DNA of 64,000 nucleotides, from contig NZ_LN869529.1 of the NCBI RefSeq assembly GCF_001244995.1, positions 2,217,025-2,281,024 of the forward strand, read 5' to 3'. Below the pieces are notes generated by a model. The model did no database searches. It was not told the DNA's origin and saw only the letters and a list, made by a program, of their open reading frames with translations. This document shows positions 8,440 to 15,664 of this stretch, one piece after another. Source of the DNA: Intestinimonas massiliensis (ex Afouda et al. 2020) (GTDB lineage: Bacteria; Bacillota; Clostridia; Oscillospirales; Oscillospiraceae). The stretch's first letter is position 1, and every line of letters starts with the position of its first letter. The position numbers and the translations under genes were made by a program.

Positions 8440-9834
8440 ATGCAGAAAGGGCATGGCAATCATAAGCGTGGGAGCGCGGACGCTCTCTCCAAGGGCTTTA
8501 TCCAAAGTCTATGCGGGGAGTTCCAGAAGCATAACTCCATTGACCCCGCCTACTATGAGAATATCGACGTCAAGCGGGGCCTCCGCAACGCCGACGGCAC
8601 CGGCGTCATGGCCGGCATCACCCAGATCGGCAACGTCCAGGGCTACTATATGCAGGACGGCGAGAAGGTCCCTATGGAGGGCCGGCTCATCTACCGCGGC
8701 ATCAACGTGGAGGACCTGATCCACGGCTTTGTGTCCGAGGGCCGCTTCGGCTTTGAGGAGACAGCCTATCTGCTGCTGTTCGGCGCCCTGCCCACCCGAG
8801 ACCAGTTGGCCACCTTCGACCAGGTCCTGGCGGAGTATCGCCCTCTCCCTCCCGGCTTCACCGAGGATATGATCCTCAAGGCCCCTAGCCCCGACGTGAT
8901 GAATAAGCTGGGCCGTTCGGTCCTGGCCCTGTACTCCTATGATCCCCGGCCGGAGGACACCTCCCTGGAGCACGAGCTGCTCCAGGCCCTGACTCTGGTG
9001 GCCCGGTGCCCCACCATCATCGCCCACGCCTTTGCGGTGAAGCGGCACTATTACGACGAGGAGTCCCTGTACCTCCACCGGCCTCAGGAGGGCCTGAGCA
9101 TGGCGGAGAATTTCCTCTACTCCGTCCGCCACGACAACAAATTTACCGAGCAGGAGGCCCGGCTGCTGGACCTGTGTCTGGTGCTCCATGCCGAACACGG
9201 CGGCGGCAACAACTCCGCCTTCGCCTGCCGGGTGCTCTCCTCCTCCGGCACCGACATCTATTCCGCCATCTCCGCCGCCGTGGGATCGCTGAAGGGTCCC
9301 CGCCACGGCGGCGCCAACAAGAAGGTCATGGAGATGTTCCATTACATCCGCAAGAACGTCAAGGACTGGAAGGACGACGGCGAGGTGAGCGCCTATCTGG
9401 ACAAACTGCTTCACCGGCGGGCCGGGGATCGCTCTGGCCTGATCTACGGCATGGGCCACGCCATCTACTCCCTATCCGACCCCCGGGCACGGCTGCTTAA
9501 GCAGTTCGCCCGCGGTCTGGCCGAGGAGAAGGGGATGCTGGACGAGTTTGAGCTGGTGGAGTCGGTGGAGCGCCTCTCTCCCCCTCTCATCAACAAGGCC
9601 AAGGGGGAGTACAAGCCGGTCTGCGCCAACGTGGACCTCTACTCCGGCTTCGTCTATAAGATGCTGGACATCCCCGAGGAGCTCTACACCCCCCTGTTCG
9701 CCATGGCCCGCATGGTGGGCTGGTGCGCCCACCGGTTGGAGGAGGTCTATAACCCCGGCAACAAGATCATCCGCCCCGCCTATAAGGCCGTGGCCCCGGT
9801 CCACCCCTTTGTCCCGCTGGAGGAGCGGGGCTGA
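8440..9834 (+). CDS. Citrate/2-methylcitrate synthase
   Basis: 464 residues; condenses acetyl-CoA (or propionyl-CoA) with oxaloacetate. The three catalytic regions are visible: a His in HAEHGGGNNSAF (about residue 250), a His in MGHAIY (about 337) and an Asp in NVDLYSGF (about 400). The signature LKGPRHGGANKKV is also present. The N-terminus carries ~60 extra residues compared with short bacterial enzymes, a form common in clostridia. GAGGAGG precedes the ATG. It is monocistronic here. No aconitase or isocitrate dehydrogenase lies nearby, so a role in glutamate biosynthesis rather than a full cycle is likely (inference). Confidence 0.92.
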   Translation: MQKGHGNHKRGSADALSKGFIQSLCGEFQKHNSIDPAYYENIDVKRGLRNADGTGVMAGITQIGNVQGYYMQDGEKVPMEGRLIYRGINVEDLIHGFVSEGRFGFEETAYLLLFGALPTRDQLATFDQVLAEYRPLPPGFTEDMILKAPSPDVMNKLGRSVLALYSYDPRPEDTSLEHELLQALTLVARCPTIIAHAFAVKRHYYDEESLYLHRPQEGLSMAENFLYSVRHDNKFTEQEARLLDLCLVLHAEHGGGNNSAFACRVLSSSGTDIYSAISAAVGSLKGPRHGGANKKVMEMFHYIRKNVKDWKDDGEVSAYLDKLLHRRAGDRSGLIYGMGHAIYSLSDPRARLLKQFARGLAEEKGMLDEFELVESVERLSPPLINKAKGEYKPVCANVDLYSGFVYKMLDIPEELYTPLFAMARMVGWCAHRLEEVYNPGNKIIRPAYKAVAPVHPFVPLEERG

Positions 9835-9967
9835 CCCCTGTATTCAAAGCGTGCCAGAATTCACCGTTTCTTCATAAAAAATCCGATCCTCTGTCACAGT
9901 TTTGGGATAGGCTCTTCTCAGAAAGAAAAAGTATCCCGGTCCGCCGGGGTAAAAGGAAGGGTTCTGT

Positions 9968-10501
9968 ATGAGTAAGACATTTTCCCGTGTTCTGTGGATC
10001 ATCTCCGGTGTGCTCCTCATCCTGTGTGGCATTCTGTGTCTCTCCCGGCCCGTGGTGGCCCTCGCCGCCATCTCCTTGTTTTTGGGCCTGTCTATGTTGT
10101 TCTCCGGCATCGTGGACATCGTCATCTTCGCCCGGGGGCGGGACCGGATGGTGGGCTCCGTCTGGTTCCTGGTGGACGGCATCCTGACCGTACTCCTGTC
10201 CCTGTTCGTTCTGTTCGACCAGGCCTTTACCGCCCTGTCGCTCCCCTTCATCTTCGGCATGTGGCTGCTGTTCTCCGGCGTCTCCAAGTTCGTCAACTCC
10301 TTTGACCTGCGGCGCCTGGGCGTCCGGGGCTGGGGCTGGTTCACCGCACTGGGCGTCCTGCTGGCGTTTGGTGGGTTCTTTTCCTTCCTGGACCCGGTAG
10401 CGGGCGCCCTGACCCTGAGCATCCTGGCGGGCGCCCTGCTGATCCTCCAGGGACTGTCCTCCATCCTGCGGGCCTGCTTCTCCGGCCGGTTTCTCCTGTA
10501 A
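9968..10501 (+). CDS. HdeD/DUF308-family membrane protein
   Basis: 177 residues made almost entirely of six hydrophobic helices arranged as short pairs, typical of the HdeD (DUF308) family. Repeated elements include SLFLGLSMLFSGIVDIV and LPFIFGMWLLFSGVSKFVN. In enterobacteria HdeD is tied to acid resistance; in Firmicutes the function is unknown. AAAAGGAAGG precedes the ATG. A strong terminator follows directly. Confidence 0.8.
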   Translation: MSKTFSRVLWIISGVLLILCGILCLSRPVVALAAISLFLGLSMLFSGIVDIVIFARGRDRMVGSVWFLVDGILTVLLSLFVLFDQAFTALSLPFIFGMWLLFSGVSKFVNSFDLRRLGVRGWGWFTALGVLLAFGGFFSFLDPVAGALTLSILAGALLILQGLSSILRACFSGRFLL

Positions 10502-10513
10502 GCTTCTTTGCAA

Positions 10514-10555
10514 AGCGCCCGGACTGACGTGTGTCAGTCCGGGCGCTTTTTCTTT
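10514..10555. terminator. Bidirectional terminator
   Basis: 15-bp perfect stem (AGCGCCCGGACTGAC / GTCAGTCCGGGCGCT), GTGT loop, then a T-rich tract on the plus strand. It lies between two convergent genes and probably serves mainly the HdeD-like gene. Confidence 0.85.
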
Positions 10556-11274
10556 TATGGAAAAGCCCAGAACATCCGTCCTTCGGACAGCTCCATCCCC
10601 ACCCGGCGCTGGAGGGCCAGGGAGGCCGTGTTGGTGTAGAACACCTGGCCGAAAGCCAGTTGCCCCCGCTCCAGCGCCAGATTGACGGCGCTGCGCTGGA
10701 GGATCTCCCCCAGGCCCAGACGGCGGCGGTGGGGCAGCACCTCCAAAAGGCCGATGGAGCCCTCCTCGTGGAAGCCCACGAAGCCGGCCGGCTCCCGTTC
10801 TCCCTCCAGGAAGGCCCCCAGCATCCCCCGGCGCAGGGCCCCCTGCATATAGGGCAGCCCACCGAAGTCATTCTCATAGTGCTCCACCAGCCAGGGGGCC
10901 CACTCGGGGCCCAGACGCCGCACCGTCCCGTCGAAGGCAGGCACCGCCAGGGGCTCCACCCCCGGGTAAAGGGCGGAGTAGCAGATCTGCTTGGCGGAAA
11001 AGCCCAGCCGCGCTTCCGCCGAGCGCAGATAGAACATCTCATGGCCTACAAAGAGGTCGCAGCCGCCGCTCACCAGAGCCAGGAGCTCCCCCGCCGCCGC
11101 CTGGTCGGCGGCACTCATCATCCAGGCGCCGCTGGCCTCGTCGTACAGGAGGATGCCCCGCTCCCCCGCCCAGCAGACCCGGGCGCTGCCCCGGCGCAGC
11201 ACCTCCAGCAGATTGGCGTAGAGGGCCCGGTCCCGGTTCAGGCGGGCCAGAGCCCCGCTCATGTCGTTTGTCAT
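10555..11274 (-). CDS. GNAT-family N-acetyltransferase
   Basis: 239 residues. The C-terminal half has the GNAT acetyl-CoA fold: PAGFVGFHEEGSIGLLEVLP, then RRRLGLGEILQRSAVNLAL (the R/Q-x-x-G-x-G/A pyrophosphate loop), and a last strand VFYTNTASLALQRRVGMEL where the typical Asn and Tyr/aromatic are found. The N-terminal ~100 residues are family-specific. The substrate is unknown. The start overlaps the stop of the upstream histidine kinase by 4 bp (ATGA), so the two are co-translated. Confidence 0.82.
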   Translation of the reverse strand: MTNDMSGALARLNRDRALYANLLEVLRRGSARVCWAGERGILLYDEASGAWMMSAADQAAAGELLALVSGGCDLFVGHEMFYLRSAEARLGFSAKQICYSALYPGVEPLAVPAFDGTVRRLGPEWAPWLVEHYENDFGGLPYMQGALRRGMLGAFLEGEREPAGFVGFHEEGSIGLLEVLPHRRRLGLGEILQRSAVNLALERGQLAFGQVFYTNTASLALQRRVGMELSEGRMFWAFP

Positions 11275-12407
11275 GTTCCCTTCCCTCCAGTGGGCAGGCG
11301 TATGACAAAGCTCGTCCGCCGCCCGTCGGTCTCCGCCCGGATGGAGCCGCCATGGCGCTCCACGATCTCCCGGGCGATGGCCAGGCCCAGCCCGGCCCCG
11401 CCGGTGCGGGTGGAGCGGGCCTGATCCAGCCGGTAAAACTTACGAAAGATGTTGGTCAGCTCCTGCTCAGGGATCTCCAGCCCCTCGTTGCGGATGGCGA
11501 TCTCCACCTCTTCCCCCTCCCGGCGGGCCTCGATGTCCACCTGGCCGCCCACCGTGGAGTAGCTGACGGCGTTGCGCAGCACGTTGTCAAAAACCCGTGC
11601 CAGCTTGTCCGGGTCCCCCCGGGTGGTGAGCTGCGGGGTGATGTCGGTGCGGCAGGTCAGCTCCTTTTCCGCAAACAGGGGGTAAAACTCGTCGGCCAGC
11701 TGTTCCAGCAGGATGGACAGATGGATGACGCAGCGCTCCTGCCCCGCGCCCTGGAGGTCCATGCGGGTGATATCGAAAAACTCGCTGATGAGCTCCTCCA
11801 GCCGCCGGGCCTTGTCCAGGGCGATGCCGGTGTATTTGGCCCGCTGCTCCGGGGTGAGCCCCGGCTCGTCGTGGAGCAGGTTGAGGTAGCCCAGCACCGA
11901 GGTCAGGGGCGTTTTGAGGTCGTGGGCCAGGAAGGCCACCAGATCGCCGCGCCGCTGCTCGCTCTCCCGGGCGGCTTCCTCCCGTTCCTTGAGGGCCCGC
12001 TCGATGGCGTTCAGGTCCTCCGCCACCGGAGCCAGCTCCTTGGGCAGTACCACTGGCTGCCCGCTCTCGCTGACCACCTGGCGCACCGCCGCGCCGATCT
12101 GGTCCAGCCAGGTGGTAAAGCGGCCCAGGGCCAGATAGAAGGCGACGAGCATGAGCACGATGGTCCCCAGCGCCAACAGGCCGGGCTTCTGGTTGCGGAC
12201 CGTCTGATGATACAGCTCCAGGGCGGCGGCCTCATCCTGCCCGAACAGGTTCTGGGCCACCCACAGGAAGGCCCGGGCAAAGGGGTCCTGCAGGACCCCG
12301 TCCACCACGGTGTGCAGCAGGAGCATCCCCACCGCCAGTGCCGCCAGGGTACCTGCCACCACCAGCAGGAGCATTTTCCGTTTCAGCCGGGCATAGCGCT
12401 TGTCCAC
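11271..12407 (-). CDS. VanS-like membrane sensor histidine kinase
   Basis: 378 residues. Two membrane segments (about 11-33 and 77-95) enclose a short extracellular loop. They are followed by a HAMP-like linker, a HisKA box FLAHDLKTPLTSVLGYL with phospho-acceptor H162, and a HATPase domain (N box NVLRNAVSYS, FRKFYRLDQARS, GGAGLGLAIAREIVERHGG). The HisKA and ATPase text is very close in style to VanS of glycopeptide-resistance operons (LDKARRLEELISEFFDITR, GDPDKLARVFDNVLRNA). The GTG start follows GGAGGCGG. No response regulator is adjacent; a VanR-like one stands alone about 11.5 kb away. No vanHAX-type genes are present, so resistance cannot be claimed. Confidence 0.88.
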   Translation of the reverse strand: MDKRYARLKRKMLLLVVAGTLAALAVGMLLLHTVVDGVLQDPFARAFLWVAQNLFGQDEAAALELYHQTVRNQKPGLLALGTIVLMLVAFYLALGRFTTWLDQIGAAVRQVVSESGQPVVLPKELAPVAEDLNAIERALKEREEAARESEQRRGDLVAFLAHDLKTPLTSVLGYLNLLHDEPGLTPEQRAKYTGIALDKARRLEELISEFFDITRMDLQGAGQERCVIHLSILLEQLADEFYPLFAEKELTCRTDITPQLTTRGDPDKLARVFDNVLRNAVSYSTVGGQVDIEARREGEEVEIAIRNEGLEIPEQELTNIFRKFYRLDQARSTRTGGAGLGLAIAREIVERHGGSIRAETDGRRTSFVIRLPTGGKGT

Positions 12408-12544
12408 GGGCGTCCGCCTCCTTCCTCCTGTCCGTCCATTATATCCGTCTGCTTCCGGAGCGTCAAGACGGGTAAAAAAGCCGATTCTGGCGTGTGAAGC
12501 CCCATTCTTCTGGGCAAGATAGCTTCCGAAAGGAGGGTTTTCCC

Positions 12545-12730
12545 ATGCATGTCAGCATTGAGCGCTCGGGCTGCATCAGCTGCGGCCTGTGCGCCTCCAC
12601 CTGCCCCGAGGTGTTCCGCATCGGTGACGACGGTCTGGCCGAGGTCCACCAGCAGCCCGACGGCGGGCTGGAGGACGGTGCCAAAGAGGCCGCCGAGAAC
12701 TGCCCCGTCAGCGTCATCTACGTGGACTGA
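12545..12730 (+). CDS. Small single-cluster [4Fe-4S] ferredoxin
   Basis: 61 residues. The cluster motif is C10-I-S-C13-G-L-C16 with C20-P and a distal C53-P, the pattern of monocluster ferredoxins such as the Thermotoga type; there C10, C13, C16 and the distal Cys bind the cluster. The second disulfide cysteine of that type is missing, leaving C20 unpaired or available. It is a low-potential electron carrier. AAAGGAGGG lies 9 bp before the ATG at 12545. It is a solitary gene ending in a strong hairpin. Confidence 0.9.
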   Translation: MHVSIERSGCISCGLCASTCPEVFRIGDDGLAEVHQQPDGGLEDGAKEAAENCPVSVIYVD

Positions 12731-12765
12731 AAAAGTGAGAGGCCCAATGGGCCTCTCACTTTTTC
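12730..12765. terminator. Strong bidirectional terminator overlapping a gene end
   Basis: Near-perfect 16-17 bp inverted repeat with AAAAAGTGAGAGGCCC and GGGCCTCTCACTTTTT arms. It terminates the ferredoxin gene on the plus strand; the last 10 bp are also the 3' end of the convergent hypothetical gene. Confidence 0.88.
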
Positions 12766-13082
12766 TCCGCCCGCTTTTCCGCTGCGGTCTTTTGATACCA
12801 GGCCAGCGTGTCCGCCGGCGTGCGCTCCGGCGCGGCGTTCATGACCGCTGCCCGCTCCATCAGCCAAGCCCGCATGGCCTCGATACCATCCTCAGTGACG
12901 GGATACTGCCGCCGCTCCATCTCCTCGGCATATTGCCGGCAGAATGGGCCGTACCAGAGCACCACGGTCATGGTCTCCTCTTTCGGCTTTTCGATCTCAT
13001 AGCACAGGACGCCGGAGCTGCCGCTCCAGCCGTTGTCGTTTTGAAAGTGGCTCAGAGTGGGCAGCCACAGCTTCTTTTCCAT
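12756..13082 (-). CDS. Hypothetical protein, 108 aa
   Basis: No family recognised. The protein is soluble-looking and charged, with several aromatic residues near the N-terminus (MEKKLWLPTLSHFQNDNGW) and a Lys/Glu-rich C-terminus. GGAGGGATC lies just upstream of the ATG. It directly follows (17 bp) the histidine phosphatase gene in the same direction and probably shares its transcript. Its last codons lie inside the terminator stem shared with the ferredoxin gene. Confidence 0.65.
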   Translation of the reverse strand: MEKKLWLPTLSHFQNDNGWSGSSGVLCYEIEKPKEETMTVVLWYGPFCRQYAEEMERRQYPVTEDGIEAMRAWLMERAAVMNAAPERTPADTLAWYQKTAAEKRAEKK

Positions 13083-13098
13083 CCAAGATCCCTCCGTC

Positions 13099-13698
13099 TC
13101 AAATGATGGGCCTGTTTTCCTCCCGGACCTGGCCCACCGTGCCGGTGACCAGCAGCTCCAGAGGGTCCGTCTCCAGCGTGACCCGGTAGCCGCCGCAGTT
13201 GGGCAGAAGCCAGTCGTAATACGACCGGTCCGGCCGGCCGTATTGGGCCAGCAGCCCCATGAACAGGCCGCCGTGGGCCACCACCGCCACCTTCCGCCAG
13301 CCCTGCTCCGCCGCGTCCCGCCCGATGGTCCGGATGGCCCGGACCGCCCGGGGGCGGCTGTCTTCCACCGCCTCGCCGGGGCCAATCTCGCCCCTGGTCC
13401 ACCGGCGGTAGAGCTCCGTCTGTTTTGCCCGGCTGTTATCCATGCCCTCCAGGGGGCCGAAATCGGTCTCCCGCAGGTCGTCAATCACCGTGGTCTCCAC
13501 CCCCGGCCATAGCAGCTCCGCGGTCTGTCTGCACCGGAGCATGGGACTGCGGTACAGGTGCTCCACCGGCTCCAGCAGGGGGGCCGTCTTCCGGGCCAGC
13601 GCCTCTCCCTCGGGGGCCAGAGGCTGGTCGGAGGAGCCCACAAAGCGGCGGGCCAGGTTGCCCGGGGTGATGCTGTGGCGCATGAGCAAGAGTTCCAT
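13099..13698 (-). CDS. Histidine phosphatase family protein (CobC/phosphoglycerate-mutase-like)
   Basis: 199 residues. The catalytic RHG box near the N-terminus reads LMRHSITPGN, with Ser for the usual Gly. The general-acid region is ETDFGPLEG and the second catalytic His sits in VVAHGGLF. Family members dephosphorylate phosphoglycerates, nucleotide-loop cobamide precursors (CobC) or other small phosphoesters. The pattern RHSITPGN with FGPLEG is close to alpha-ribazole phosphatase-like proteins, but the neighbours give no support for cobalamin synthesis. A good AAGGAGAT site precedes the ATG. Confidence 0.82.
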   Translation of the reverse strand: MELLLMRHSITPGNLARRFVGSSDQPLAPEGEALARKTAPLLEPVEHLYRSPMLRCRQTAELLWPGVETTVIDDLRETDFGPLEGMDNSRAKQTELYRRWTRGEIGPGEAVEDSRPRAVRAIRTIGRDAAEQGWRKVAVVAHGGLFMGLLAQYGRPDRSYYDWLLPNCGGYRVTLETDPLELLVTGTVGQVREENRPII

Positions 13699-13765
13699 CT
13701 CTCTGTGTATCTCCTTTCATTGACCAGTCCCGTCATTTTACCACAATCCCGCGCCCGATGCAAAC

Positions 13766-13794
13766 GCCCCCGGAGCCCGCTGAGCTCCGGGGGC
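13766..13794 (-). terminator. Hairpin after the ABC exporter operon
   Basis: Arms GCCCCCGGAGC and GCTCCGGGGGC, 14 bp downstream of the second ABC gene on the minus strand. The following tract is TTTG only, so it is a weak intrinsic terminator. Confidence 0.5.
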
Positions 13795-13807
13795 CGTCCA
13801 TATCGTC

Positions 13808-15664
13808 TCAGCCCGCCGCATCCTCAAACTGGGAGTTGTAGAGCTCGGCGTAGAAGCCGCCCCGGGCCAGCAGCGCCTCGTGGCTGCCCTGCTCCACGAT
13901 GTCGCCATCCTTCATCACCAGGATAAGGTCGGCGTCCTTGATGGTGCTCAGCCGGTGGGCAATGACAAAGCTGGTGCGCCCCTGCATCAGGTTGCCCATG
14001 GCGCGCTGGATGAGGTGCTCCGTGCGGGTGTCCACCGAGGAGGTGGCCTCGTCTAGGATCAGGATCTTATTGTCCGCCAGAATGGCCCGGGCGATGGTCA
14101 AAAGCTGCTTCTGCCCCTGGGAGATATTGGTGGCGTCCTCGTTAAGCTCCATCTGATAGCCGCCGGGCAGCGTCATGATAAAGTGGTGGACGTGGGCGGC
14201 CTTGGCTGCGGCCACCACCTCCGCGTCGGTGGCGTCCAGCCGGCCGTAACGGATGTTTTCCAGGATGGTGCCCTTAAACAGCCAGGTATCCTGCAGCACC
14301 ATGCCGAAGGCCTCCCGCAGCTCGGAGCGGTTAAAGCTCCGCACGTCGTGTCCGTCCACCCGGATGGCCCCGGCGTTCACGTCGTAGAACCGCATCAGCA
14401 GCTTGACCATGGTGGTCTTTCCCGCGCCGGTGGGGCCCACGATGGCCACCATCTGGCCCGGCTCCACCCTGGCAGAGAAGTCCCGGATGACCGTCTTGTC
14501 CGGCGTGTAGCCGAAGTTCACATGGTCAAACTCCACCGCGCCTTTCAGATCGTCCACCCGTGCCGGGTTGACACAGGTCTGGTCCTCCTCTTCCTCGTTC
14601 AGGAACTCGAAGACCCGCTCGGCGGCGGCGGCCATGGACTGGAGCATGTTGGAGATCTGGGCGATCTGGGTGATGGGCTGGGTAAAGTTCTTCACGTACT
14701 GGATGAAGGACTGGATCTCGCCCACCTGGATGGTCCCCTGGACGGCCAGGACGCTGCCCAGAACCGCCACGGACACATAGCCCAGGTTGCCCACGAAGTT
14801 CATGATGGGCTGCATCATGCCGGAGAAGAACTGGCTCTTCCAGGCGGAGCGGAACAGCACCTGATTGGTCTCGTTAAACTCCCGGACGACCTCCTCCTCC
14901 CGGTTGAAGGCCTTGACCACGTTGTGGCCGGAGTAGGTCTCCTCCACCTGGCCGTTGAGAATGCCCAAATACTTCTGCTGGGCCTTGAAGTATTTTTGGG
15001 AGTGCTTCACCACCAGGCGGATGAGGAGCATGGACACCGGCAGGATGACGATGGCGACCAGGGTCATCAGGGGGCTGATGGTCAACATCATAAGGAAGAC
15101 CCCCACCAGCATGGTCGCCGAGGAGATGAGCTGGGTAACGCTCTGATTGAGGCTCTGGCCCATGGTGTCCACGTCGTTGGTGATACGGGAGAGGACCTCG
15201 CCCACGGTGCGGGACTCAAAGTATTTCATGGGCATCCGGTGGATCTTTTCCGAGATATCCCGCCGCATCCGGTAGCAGATCTTCTGGGTAATTCCGGTCA
15301 TGATCCAACCCTGGATAAAGGAAAAGGCGGCGCTGGCCAGATACAGGCCCAGCAGCAGGAGCAGGATGCGGCCGATCTTGTCAAAGTCAATGCCGCCGGT
15401 GCCCTGGACCTTGGCCACCAGGCCGTTGAACAGCTCGGTGGTGGCGTTGCCCAGAATCTTGGGCCCCAGCACCGAGAAGAGGGTCCCCGCCATGGCAAAG
15501 AGCATCACCACCCCCACAGCGGCCTTGTATTTCCCGATATAGGCCAGCAGACGGAGGATCGTCCCCTTGAAATCCCGGGCCTTCTCGCCGGGCATCATCC
15601 GGCCGCCGGGGCCGTGGGGCCCCCGCCGGCCCGGTCCGGCCGGTACATGCTTTTCGTGGTTCAT
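13808..15664 (-). CDS. ABC transporter, fused permease-ATPase (second half-transporter)
   Basis: 618 residues: six membrane helices (about 35-340) of the ABC_membrane type, then a nucleotide-binding domain with Walker A GPTGAGKTT, signature ISQGQKQLL (the usual LSGGQ is changed to ISQGQ), Walker B ILILDEATSS and switch His in VIAHRLSTI. The first residues are unusual: MNHEKHVPAGPGRRGPHGPGGRMM, a His/Gly/Pro-rich tail. Its start overlaps the stop of the preceding ABC gene by 4 bp, so the two products very likely form a heterodimeric exporter (type IV ABC, BmrCD/LmrCD-like). The cargo is unknown; drug or peptide export is the usual role. Confidence 0.9.
   Translation of the reverse strand: MNHEKHVPAGPGRRGPHGPGGRMMPGEKARDFKGTILRLLAYIGKYKAAVGVVMLFAMAGTLFSVLGPKILGNATTELFNGLVAKVQGTGGIDFDKIGRILLLLLGLYLASAAFSFIQGWIMTGITQKICYRMRRDISEKIHRMPMKYFESRTVGEVLSRITNDVDTMGQSLNQSVTQLISSATMLVGVFLMMLTISPLMTLVAIVILPVSMLLIRLVVKHSQKYFKAQQKYLGILNGQVEETYSGHNVVKAFNREEEVVREFNETNQVLFRSAWKSQFFSGMMQPIMNFVGNLGYVSVAVLGSVLAVQGTIQVGEIQSFIQYVKNFTQPITQIAQISNMLQSMAAAAERVFEFLNEEEEDQTCVNPARVDDLKGAVEFDHVNFGYTPDKTVIRDFSARVEPGQMVAIVGPTGAGKTTMVKLLMRFYDVNAGAIRVDGHDVRSFNRSELREAFGMVLQDTWLFKGTILENIRYGRLDATDAEVVAAAKAAHVHHFIMTLPGGYQMELNEDATNISQGQKQLLTIARAILADNKILILDEATSSVDTRTEHLIQRAMGNLMQGRTSFVIAHRLSTIKDADLILVMKDGDIVEQGSHEALLARGGFYAELYNSQFEDAAG

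Noticed and set aside
11271..12407. Vancomycin resistance locus
   Set aside because: Only VanS- and VanR-like regulators are present, apart from each other. No vanH, ligase or vanX gene is seen, and the 2-hydroxyacid dehydrogenase at 34292 is not in such a context.
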